A DNA stretch of 38,718 nucleotides from Burkholderiaceae bacterium. Lineage in GTDB: Bacteria; Pseudomonadota; Gammaproteobacteria; Burkholderiales; Burkholderiaceae_C. The stretch spans positions 1 to 38,718 of the forward strand of contig JANJVG010000066.1 of the NCBI GenBank assembly GCA_024710165.1, given 5' to 3'. The position numbers and the translations under genes were made by a program. The notes beneath the pieces are model-generated. The model did no database searches. It was not told the DNA's origin and saw only the letters and a program-made list of their open reading frames with translations. Shown here one piece after another: positions 16,404-24,069 of this stretch; the first letter of the stretch is position 1; every line of letters starts with the position of its first letter.

Positions 16404-18217
16404 GAGTTTCCGAGTTCATCGCCCGCCGTCTGGCCGACCTGGGGGCCCGCCATGTATTCACGCTGACCGGCGGCGGCGCCATGTTCCTCAACGACGCCTT
16501 CGCCCACGAAGGGCGCCTGGTGCCCGTCTATTGCCACCACGAGCAAGCCTGCGCCATGGCCGCCGAAGGCTATGCGCGCATGCACAACCAGCCGGGCATC
16601 GTCAACGTCACCACCGGGCCGGGCGGCATCAACGCACTCAATGGCGTCTATGGGGCCTACACCGACTCCATCCCCATGCTGGTCATTTCCGGCCAGGTCA
16701 AGCGCGCCACCCACCTCGTCTCCACCCCGGTGCCCGGTCTGCGCCAGCTGGGTGACCAGGAAGTGGACATCGCCGCCATGGCCCGCCCGGTCTGCAAGGA
16801 CGTCATCAGCCTGCTCGACCCGCAAGACGCCCCCGCCGCCCTCGAGCGCGCCTGGGCCCTGAGCCAGCACGGCCGCCCCGGCCCGGTCTGGATCGACGTG
16901 CCCATCGACGTCCAGTCGGCAGACATCGACCCCACCCAGTGCCCGGCGTGGGACGGCACCCTGCCCGCAATCGAAGGCCGCCTGGTCACCCCGCAAGCCC
17001 TGCAGGCCGCTGCCGACGACCTTCTCGACCAGATCCAGGCCGCGCAGCGCCCGCTTTTTTTCTGGGGGACGGGCGTGCGCCTTGCAGACCAGCAGCACAC
17101 CCTGCGGGCCCTGGCAGAACTGCTGCAAGTGCCTGTGGCCACCGGCTGGACGCACGACACCATAGCAAGCACCCACCCCCTCTTTGCGGGCCGCCCCGGC
17201 ACCATAGGCACCCGCGCAGGCAACTTCGTACTGCAAAACGCCGACCTGCTGGTGGTGCTGGGCAGCCGCCTCAACATCCGCCAGACGAGCTACAACTTTG
17301 ATAGCTTTGCGCGCAATGCCCGCATCGTTCAAATCGATATTGACCCCGCAGAAATGCGCAAACCCACGGTGCGCCCCCATCAGGCCGTCGTGGCCGACCT
17401 GCGCGACATCGCCCCCGTGCTGCTGGCCCGCGCACACGCGCGGCACCAACCCCTCCCGCCGCGCCGCGCAAGCTGGCTGCAATGGATCGCCGAGCGGCGC
17501 CAGCGCTACCCCCTGGTGGCCCCCCACCTGCACCGCCTGCGCGACCAGCGCATCAACCCCTACTGGTTCATCGAAACCCTGTTTGCCCACGCCCAGGACA
17601 ACGACATTTTTGTCACCGGCAACGCCAGCGCCTGCATCATTCCCTTCCAGGTGGGCCCCATCCGGGCTGGCATGCGCCTGTTCTCCAATTCGGGCTCGGC
17701 CTCCATGGGCTATGACATCCCGGCCGCCATCGGTGCCGCCTTCGCAAGCCCGGGGCAGCGCGTCATCTGCCTGGCCGGCGACGGCAGCGCACAGCTCAAC
17801 ATCCAGGAGCTGCAAACCATCGCCCACTACCAGCTGCCCATCAAAATTGTGGTACTGGCCAACGACGGCTACCTCTCCATCCGCTCGAGCCAGCAGAACT
17901 TCTTCCAGCGCACCTCCGGCGAAAGCCCGGCCAGCGGCGTCACCCTGCCCGACTACGTGCGCCTGGGCGCCGCCTATGGCCTGGCAGCCCACCGCATCGC
18001 CGGCCCGGAGTTCGCCCAGGCGCTGAAAACCGCACTGGCCGAGCCCGGCCCCGCCATCATCGAAGCCATGCTGGACGGCCAGCAAGGCTTCGAGCCGCGC
18101 ATGAGTTCGCGGCAGTTGCCCGATGGCAGCATCGTTTCGCCCTCGCTCGAAGACCTGTACCCCTTCCTCCCGGCCGAAGAACTGCGCCAGGCGATGGCGA
18201 TCGAGACTGCGCCATGA
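16400..18217 (+). CDS. Thiamine-diphosphate enzyme of acetolactate-synthase type (YerE-like?)
   Basis: 605 residues with the three-domain build of AHAS-like enzymes: N-terminal pyrimidine-binding domain with catalytic E48 (CHHEQACAMAAEGYAR), central domain, and C-terminal pyrophosphate domain with GDG at 460-462 and ND at 488-489. The ATG overlaps the preceding SDR stop. In Yersinia the related flavoenzyme YerE adds the two-carbon unit of pyruvate to CDP-4-keto-3,6-dideoxyglucose, whose synthesis needs the same rfbF, rfbG and rfbH steps. I infer a similar carboligation here. A true acetolactate synthase is less likely given the operon. Confidence 0.82.
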   Translation: MRVSEFIARRLADLGARHVFTLTGGGAMFLNDAFAHEGRLVPVYCHHEQACAMAAEGYARMHNQPGIVNVTTGPGGINALNGVYGAYTDSIPMLVISGQVKRATHLVSTPVPGLRQLGDQEVDIAAMARPVCKDVISLLDPQDAPAALERAWALSQHGRPGPVWIDVPIDVQSADIDPTQCPAWDGTLPAIEGRLVTPQALQAAADDLLDQIQAAQRPLFFWGTGVRLADQQHTLRALAELLQVPVATGWTHDTIASTHPLFAGRPGTIGTRAGNFVLQNADLLVVLGSRLNIRQTSYNFDSFARNARIVQIDIDPAEMRKPTVRPHQAVVADLRDIAPVLLARAHARHQPLPPRRASWLQWIAERRQRYPLVAPHLHRLRDQRINPYWFIETLFAHAQDNDIFVTGNASACIIPFQVGPIRAGMRLFSNSGSASMGYDIPAAIGAAFASPGQRVICLAGDGSAQLNIQELQTIAHYQLPIKIVVLANDGYLSIRSSQQNFFQRTSGESPASGVTLPDYVRLGAAYGLAAHRIAGPEFAQALKTALAEPGPAIIEAMLDGQQGFEPRMSSRQLPDGSIVSPSLEDLYPFLPAEELRQAMAIETAP

Positions 18218-19293
18218 ACCTTCGCCAAGCCGACCAACCCTCTTCCGTACTGGTCTATGGCGCCGGAGGCATGGGCCTGCGCACCGTGCGCGCGCTGCGC
18301 CAACGGGGCGTGGACGTGCTGGCCCTGCTCGACCGCCAGGCTCAAGCGGGCAGCGTGCTGGACGGCCTGCCCGTCGTATCGCCCCAGGACTGGCTGGCGG
18401 CCCAGCCGTCGGGGGGCACCACGCCGCCCGTCGTCATCGCCATCCACAACCCCGCGCATTCTGTGGCCCAGGTGCAGCAGGATTTGCAGGCCCAAGGGTT
18501 CGGGCCCGTGCATACCCCGGTGGACGTTTGCCGCTGGTTTCCCGACGCGCTGCCCGACAGCTATTGGCTTGCAGACCCGCGTGTCTATGCGCAGCACACC
18601 GCAGACCTGAATGCCTTGAGCGCCTTGCTGGCCGACGATGCCAGCCGCGCCGTTCTGCAGGGCATCGTGGCCCTGCGCGCCAAAGGCCGGTACGCGGCGC
18701 TGGGCGCGCCAGAGGCCAGCCAGTACTTCCCCGCATCGCTGCCGCGCTGGCCCGCCCCCCTGCGTCTGGTGGATTGCGGGGCCTTCGATGGCGACACCCT
18801 GCTGGCCGCACAGGCTGCGGGCTACACCATTGAACAGGCCCTGTGCCTGGAGCCTGACCCGCACAACTATCGCCAGCTGGTGTCGCTCGTCCGCGACCAG
18901 CGCATTCCCGCCATCTGCCTGCCCTGTGCGGTGGCGCGCCATGCCTGCCTGCTGCATTTCGAGGCGCAAGGGGCGGGCTCCAGCCATGTGCGCGCCGATG
19001 GCGGCGTGCAGGTGCAAGCGCTGGGCCTCGACGAAGCGCTCCCTGCATTCGCACCCAACCTGCTGAAAATGGACATCGAAGGCGCCGAACCGGACGCGCT
19101 GGAGGGCGCGTCGGAACTGATCCGCCGTTTCCAGCCCGGCCTCGCCATCGCGGTGTACCACCACTACCGCCATTTGTGGGAGATCCCTTTGCTCCTTCAG
19201 CGCTGGCTGCCCCGTCACCGCTACTTTCTGCGTGCCCATGCCCACAACTCCTTCGACGTTGTGCTGTATGCGCAGCCTGTGCCCCCGACGTAA
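18214..19293 (+). CDS. FkbM family methyltransferase with N-terminal Rossmann-like domain
   Basis: 359 residues. The N-terminal part has GAGGMG at 16-21, a nucleotide-binding fold like that of PglD-type proteins. The C-terminal FkbM methyltransferase has the SAM-binding VDCGAFDGDT at 186-195, CLEPDP soon after, and LLKMDIEGAEPDALEGA. FkbM enzymes usually O-methylate sugars or polyketides. The ATG overlaps the previous stop (ATGA), so it belongs to the sugar operon. The likely substrate is a sugar hydroxyl; the exact position is unknown. Confidence 0.85.
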   Translation: MNLRQADQPSSVLVYGAGGMGLRTVRALRQRGVDVLALLDRQAQAGSVLDGLPVVSPQDWLAAQPSGGTTPPVVIAIHNPAHSVAQVQQDLQAQGFGPVHTPVDVCRWFPDALPDSYWLADPRVYAQHTADLNALSALLADDASRAVLQGIVALRAKGRYAALGAPEASQYFPASLPRWPAPLRLVDCGAFDGDTLLAAQAAGYTIEQALCLEPDPHNYRQLVSLVRDQRIPAICLPCAVARHACLLHFEAQGAGSSHVRADGGVQVQALGLDEALPAFAPNLLKMDIEGAEPDALEGASELIRRFQPGLAIAVYHHYRHLWEIPLLLQRWLPRHRYFLRAHAHNSFDVVLYAQPVPPT

Positions 19294-19296
19294 GCG

Positions 19297-20493
19297 ATGA
19301 ACCGCACCTGCCCAGCCTGCGGCGCCGCCCAGGGGCGCGTTCTGCGCACCATGCGCTACGCCCTCTTCGATGACTCGACCCTGCCGCGCCGCACCCGGAT
19401 CACTCTGTGCCAGGACTGCGGCTTCGTCTATGCAGATTCGGAAGCCACCGCCCAAGACTACCTGGCCCACTACCGGCGCAATTCCATCTACGCTGCGGCG
19501 CACGAGGTCAGGGCCGGCCTGTCGCCGCAGGCCCAGGCCCCGCTGGTGGAGCGTGCGCACCGATTTATCTCCCAGTTGCCGCCCAGTGCCACACTGGTGG
19601 ACATTGGCGCGGGCAGTGGCGACTTCCTGCAGGTGCTGGGCGGGCTGCGGCCCGATGTGCGCCGGGTGGCGCTCGACCCCGATCCGCGCTGCGTTGCGGC
19701 CCTGCAGGCCAGTGGCCTCGATGCGCGACTGGGGTCGCTGGACGACCTGCCCGCCAGCCTGGCAGGCCAGGCCGACGCCGTGGTCCTCAGCCACGTACTG
19801 GAACATCTGTGGTCGCCGCTGGAAGGCATTGCACAAGCCGCTGCCCTGCTGAAACCCACCGGCGTGCTGTATGTCGAAACTCCGGACCGCCAAGGCTATG
19901 GCGAACACCCCAACGTGCCGTTCTACTATTTCGACCCGGAGCACATCAACCACTTTGCGGTGCAAGACCATGCGCGCCTTGGCGCACGTGCAGCGTTGGC
20001 CATGCAGGCGCAGGGCCGCAGCACACTGACGCTGGCCGGCGGTGTCACCTACCCTGTGTGCTGGGCCTTGCTGCGGCGCAGTCACACTGCAGCCGATGCC
20101 CCTTTGCCGCCCACCGACCCGTGCAGCCTGGAACGCCACCTGCTCGAACAGGAAGACCGACTCCGGCGCTGGCTGGCTTCAGCCTGCCAGGTCCTTGCGG
20201 CTACAGACTCTGCCATCATCGTGTGGGGAACGGGCAGCCAGGCACAGCGCGTGCTGGCAGAGGGTTTGCTTGACGCCTGCAAGGTGCTGGCCTTTGTGGA
20301 TTCCGATGCATCCAAGCAAGGCCGGCGGCTGGCGGGCATTCCCATCATGGCGCCCGACCAGGGCCTGGCCCTGGCCCCGCTGGCCCCCGTCGCCATCCTG
20401 GCGGCGCGCGCCGCATCGGCATCCATTCGGCGCGCGTTGGCGGCAAGCCATCCGGATCGGCAGGTGCTGGCGCTGGACGCGCTGGCGGACTGA
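19297..20493 (+). CDS. C-methyltransferase-like SAM enzyme with zinc-binding N terminus
   Basis: 398 residues in three parts. An N-terminal zinc site is formed by C5/C8 (CPAC) and C38/C41 (CQDC). The central SAM domain has VDIGAGSGDF at 101-110 and HVLEHLWSPLEGI. The C-terminal domain has VWGTGSQAQRVL, like the Methyltransf_14 domain of sugar C-methyltransferases such as TylC3 and NovU. Those enzymes methylate the 3-position of 4-keto-deoxysugar nucleotides. Starts three bases after the FkbM stop. C-methylation of the CDP-sugar is an inference. Confidence 0.83.
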   Translation: MNRTCPACGAAQGRVLRTMRYALFDDSTLPRRTRITLCQDCGFVYADSEATAQDYLAHYRRNSIYAAAHEVRAGLSPQAQAPLVERAHRFISQLPPSATLVDIGAGSGDFLQVLGGLRPDVRRVALDPDPRCVAALQASGLDARLGSLDDLPASLAGQADAVVLSHVLEHLWSPLEGIAQAAALLKPTGVLYVETPDRQGYGEHPNVPFYYFDPEHINHFAVQDHARLGARAALAMQAQGRSTLTLAGGVTYPVCWALLRRSHTAADAPLPPTDPCSLERHLLEQEDRLRRWLASACQVLAATDSAIIVWGTGSQAQRVLAEGLLDACKVLAFVDSDASKQGRRLAGIPIMAPDQGLALAPLAPVAILAARAASASIRRALAASHPDRQVLALDALAD

Positions 20494-20535
20494 GCCGCCA
20501 TTTCGCACAGATAGATCATTTAGGGAGAAGTATTG

Positions 20536-21630
20536 ATGAGTTACTACGAAGAAGGAAAACGCCTCTTTGATGGCCTGTTCGTGCTGGAGCTGGCCAACAA
20601 CCACTGGGGCAGCCTCGAGCGCGGCCAGCGCATCGTCAATGACTTTGCCCGCATCGTGCGCTTCAACGGCGTGCGGGCCGCCATCAAGCTCCAGTTCCGC
20701 GACGTGGACCGGTTCATCCACAAAGATTTTCGTGCGCGCGAAGACATCCGCTACATCAAGAAAACCATCGACACGCAGCTGACCAAGGCCGATTACAAAA
20801 GCCTGATCGAGCATGTGCGCAGTTCGGGCTGCGTGCGCATGTCCACGCCCTTCGATGAGGCCTCGGTGGACCTGTGCGAAGAACTGGGCGTTGAAATCAT
20901 CAAAATCGCCAGTTCCGACCTCAACGACTGGATCCTCATCGAGAAGATCGCCAGCACACGCAAACCGGTCATCGTGTCCACCGGAGGCTCCTCGCTCAAG
21001 GACGTGGACGATCTGGTCAAGTTCTTCCGCAATCGCAACATTCCGCTGGCCGTCAACCACTGCGTGTCCATCTATCCCTCGGAAGACTCCGAGCTGGAAC
21101 TCAACCAGATCGATTTTCTGCGCGACCGCTACCCCGAAAACGTCATCGGCTACTCCACCCATGAAATGACGGACTGGAGCAGTTCCATCCTGATGGCCTA
21201 CGCCAAAGGCGCGCGCACTTTTGAACGGCACATCGACATCGAGGCCGACGGCATCCCCGTCTCCAAATACTGCACCCTGCCCGCGCAGGCCGACACCTGG
21301 TTCAAAAGCTACAAAAAAGCCATCGAGATGTGCGGCGCCCCCGGCACACAGAAACGCATACCGCCGCCCAAGGAAATCGCTTACCTCGACGGCTTGGTGC
21401 GCGGCGTCTATGTCCGGCACGACCTGCCGGCAGGCCATGCCTTGCATCCGGACGACTTCTACCTCGCCATTCCGCTGCAAAAAGGCCAGCTTTCATGCCG
21501 TGAACTCATGAACGGCCAGGTGCTGCGCCAGGCCGTGAGCGCCGACGCCCCGCTGCGCATCGACGACATCGACGGCCCGCACGCCGAGAACGAAAGCCTG
21601 CGCCAACTCATCTACCAACGCGGCCTATGA
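20536..21630 (+). CDS. NeuB/SpsE-like N-acetylneuraminate synthase family protein
   Basis: 364 residues: a TIM-barrel NeuB domain with FVLELANNHWGS near the start and STGGSS in the barrel, then a C-terminal SAF (antifreeze-like) domain (RGVYVRHDLPAGHALHPDDF). Family members condense PEP with an amino sugar to give nonulosonic acids. The ATG at 20536 has GGGAGAAG upstream. No CMP-sugar synthetase, epimerase or other nonulosonate gene is in the window, so a sialic or legionaminic acid product is not supported. It may act on another sugar in this operon. Its stop overlaps the next start (ATGA). Confidence 0.85.
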   Translation: MSYYEEGKRLFDGLFVLELANNHWGSLERGQRIVNDFARIVRFNGVRAAIKLQFRDVDRFIHKDFRAREDIRYIKKTIDTQLTKADYKSLIEHVRSSGCVRMSTPFDEASVDLCEELGVEIIKIASSDLNDWILIEKIASTRKPVIVSTGGSSLKDVDDLVKFFRNRNIPLAVNHCVSIYPSEDSELELNQIDFLRDRYPENVIGYSTHEMTDWSSSILMAYAKGARTFERHIDIEADGIPVSKYCTLPAQADTWFKSYKKAIEMCGAPGTQKRIPPPKEIAYLDGLVRGVYVRHDLPAGHALHPDDFYLAIPLQKGQLSCRELMNGQVLRQAVSADAPLRIDDIDGPHAENESLRQLIYQRGL

Positions 21631-22589
21631 CTGCCACCCCTTCGGCACAAGACCTGCCCCTGCTGAGCATCGTCACGGGCTGCTACAACGAGCAGGACAA
21701 CGTTGGGCCCTTGTACGAGCGCATCCTGGCGGCGCTCAAGCCGCTGGAAGCACGTTACCGCTTCGAGCTGATTTTTATCGACAACCAGTCCGAAGACGCC
21801 ACGGTCGAGCGCATCACCGCGCTGTGCCAGCAAGACCGCCGCGTCAAACTGATCGTCAACGCGCGCAATTTCGGCCATGTGCGCTCGCCCTTCCATGCCT
21901 TGTTGCAGGCCAGCGGCGCAGCGGTCATCTGCCTGGCTTCAGACCTGGAAGACCCGCCCGAACTGATTCCACGCTTTATTGAAGCCTGGGAGCGCGGCGC
22001 CTGCGTGGTGGCCGGGGTGTATGAGGGCGAGGCGCAAAAAGGCTTGCTGGGCCTGTGCCGCAAGACGTATTACCGCGCCCTGGCCGCCCTGGCAGAGGCG
22101 CAGCCCATTGCCGCCTTCACCGGCTTTGGCCTGTATGACCGGCGTGTGGTCGAACTGCTTCGCAGCACCGCAGGCCCCTACCCCTATGTGCGCGGTCTGA
22201 TCGCCGAATTCGGCCTGCCGCTGGAGACGATTGCGTTTGCCAAAGCCCGGCGCCAGTCAGGCATCACCAAGAACAACATCCTCACGCTGCTGGACCTGTC
22301 CATCCTGGGCCTGACCAGCATGTCGCGCGCCCCCATCCGCCTGGCCACCCTGCTGGGCGCAGCCCTGTCTGCGCTGGGCTTTTTGATCGCGCTGGCCTAC
22401 CTGGTGGCCAAGCTGCTGTTCTGGTATGAATTTCCCATGGGGCAGGCGCCCCTGTTGATCGGCATCTTTCTGTTCGGCTCAGTGCAGATCCTGATTGCCG
22501 GTCTCATTGGTGAATATGTGGCATCACTGCACCAGCGGGCGCAAAACTTTCCGCATGTGGTGGAGTTGCGCAGGGTGAATTTCGACTGA
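21627..22589 (+). CDS. GT2 glycosyltransferase, GtrB/DPM-like
   Basis: 320 residues. The N-terminal GT-A domain has LSIVTGCYNEQDNV, IFIDNQSEDAT and the acidic SDLEDPPELI (substitute for DxD). A KARRQSGITK motif precedes two C-terminal membrane helices, as in GtrB and dolichyl-phosphate mannosyltransferases. It should move a sugar from a nucleotide donor onto undecaprenyl phosphate at the inner face. Coupling to the NeuB-like gene places it at the end of the sugar operon, and the GtrA/GT-C fusion downstream could use its product. Confidence 0.9.
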   Translation: MTATPSAQDLPLLSIVTGCYNEQDNVGPLYERILAALKPLEARYRFELIFIDNQSEDATVERITALCQQDRRVKLIVNARNFGHVRSPFHALLQASGAAVICLASDLEDPPELIPRFIEAWERGACVVAGVYEGEAQKGLLGLCRKTYYRALAALAEAQPIAAFTGFGLYDRRVVELLRSTAGPYPYVRGLIAEFGLPLETIAFAKARRQSGITKNNILTLLDLSILGLTSMSRAPIRLATLLGAALSALGFLIALAYLVAKLLFWYEFPMGQAPLLIGIFLFGSVQILIAGLIGEYVASLHQRAQNFPHVVELRRVNFD

Positions 22590-22640
22590 TTTTTTTCGGC
22601 AATTTCAATCACCTGCATGGCTAGTTAAACATACCTTTCT

Positions 22641-24035
22641 ATGAAATCAATCAATATAAAGTATGCCTTGGCAGCCATCGCAATAACGCCACTCATTCCC
22701 GCGGCAAAGGAGATAAATTATCCAATCATTTTTTTTACGGCATTTTGTCTCTATGCAGTCTATTTGATGATAGAGAGCGAAAAAAATAGCGAAAAATCTT
22801 CGCCACGTGAAACTGTATTGATCGGTATTTACATCGCGGCAATTGCACTCCTGACCTCTTGGATATCCCAACCGTCTGCTACTCTGAATGGCGGCTTGGG
22901 ATGGGATGGAGTTCAATATGCCCACCTTTACGAAAAATTTCTGTTCGGAAGCAGCAATCTCCCGCTTCAGGAACCCTTCCATCAGCGGATTGGCCTCCCG
23001 TTCTTGGCATCAAAACTGCCGTTCGAACCGCAGGTTTCCTTTTACCTGCTGCACAGCATTTTCTGGCTTGGTGCGATGGCACTACTCGCCCTGACCTGCC
23101 GAAACGGATTCCAGATTCCACATTCATTGACGATCTTGGGTCTGGTATGGCTGCAGATTCATTGGATCGGAATTCCTCGGGCAGGCGGGAGTTACAAGTT
23201 CATCGTCGATTCTGCGTCCATCTTTTTCACGATGGCATTGACATACAGCTTCGTAACTCGCAAAAACGAACTGATATTTGCCGCAATCGCATTCACAGGC
23301 GCCTTTTTCAAGGAGTCGATCTTGTTGTGGTGCCTGTGCCTGGCTGGCGGTGTCATTCTTATAAAAAATACTGATGAGAGATGGAGATCCGGGCGGGCAA
23401 TTCTTCTTGCCATCATTGCGTCAAAATTCGCACTCCTTTACTCCAATCAAGTAGTATCTATTGCATCCAATCAAGGCCCACTCAACACCTTGATGCATTG
23501 GATAAGCATTCGAGCATTCCAACCTTTTGAGTACCTCCGCTACTTTGCTGCAATTTTTAGCGCATTCGGAGGCTTCTGGTGTTTGCTGCTCCTGAAGAGC
23601 AAAGATTTTTTCAAGGATAAGAATCGAAACGATGCCCTGCTGCCGCTCATGGCTGCAGCTGCAATTTATCTCTGGATATGTTTCTTCGCCGGATCCGATT
23701 TGACAAAATTTGCTCTTTCATCGTTTCCGCTCACCTTTCCGATCGTGCTGTCCATCTCCGCCAAATATATCGACAAGTCAAAAAGGGCTTGGGTCCTTAT
23801 TTTGGCAACGCTGACTTTGCCGGTCACCCATTTTTGGGAGCTGATTCCTTCGCCACTCAAAGGACATGAAATACCGAACATGGACACCAGCGGGCTCTAC
23901 GCCTGGATGATGGAATACGCCCATCCATTCGTAGTGTCAATGTGGATTGCCTATTGCCTCATGGTGCTTTTCCTGGCGGTGCATGTACACAAACGGATTC
24001 ATCCGAAGAACGCCGCACAATCCGCTAACGATTGA
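22641..24035 (+). CDS. AT-rich multi-spanning membrane protein, GT-C-like
   Basis: 464 residues with about ten hydrophobic segments. The first external loop has GLGWDGVQYAHLYEKF (W88, D89, G90), the WDG-x-xY pattern common in GT-C glycosyltransferases, whose acidic residue is catalytic. I do not recognise a named family. The gene is clearly more AT-rich than its neighbours, with many AAA, ATT and TTT codons, suggesting recent acquisition. No clear Shine-Dalgarno precedes the ATG at 22641. A Wzy-like polymerase or another membrane role remains possible. Confidence 0.75.
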   Translation: MKSINIKYALAAIAITPLIPAAKEINYPIIFFTAFCLYAVYLMIESEKNSEKSSPRETVLIGIYIAAIALLTSWISQPSATLNGGLGWDGVQYAHLYEKFLFGSSNLPLQEPFHQRIGLPFLASKLPFEPQVSFYLLHSIFWLGAMALLALTCRNGFQIPHSLTILGLVWLQIHWIGIPRAGGSYKFIVDSASIFFTMALTYSFVTRKNELIFAAIAFTGAFFKESILLWCLCLAGGVILIKNTDERWRSGRAILLAIIASKFALLYSNQVVSIASNQGPLNTLMHWISIRAFQPFEYLRYFAAIFSAFGGFWCLLLLKSKDFFKDKNRNDALLPLMAAAAIYLWICFFAGSDLTKFALSSFPLTFPIVLSISAKYIDKSKRAWVLILATLTLPVTHFWELIPSPLKGHEIPNMDTSGLYAWMMEYAHPFVVSMWIAYCLMVLFLAVHVHKRIHPKNAAQSAND

Positions 24036-24069
24036 TTTGCTATGCCCACAAAAAAATTCTCTGATTGAT

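Noticed and set aside
16400-18217. Annotation as a branched-chain amino-acid acetolactate synthase
   Set aside because: No small regulatory subunit or ilvC is adjacent, and the gene is translationally coupled to CDP-sugar genes.
16262-20139. Long minus-strand open frames opposite the thiamine enzyme and the two methyltransferases
   Set aside because: Their translations lack motifs, whereas the plus strand carries complete enzyme signatures with overlapping start and stop codons.
20536-21630. A sialic acid or legionaminic acid pathway
   Set aside because: Only the NeuB-like gene is present; no partner gene of any known nonulosonate route is in the window.
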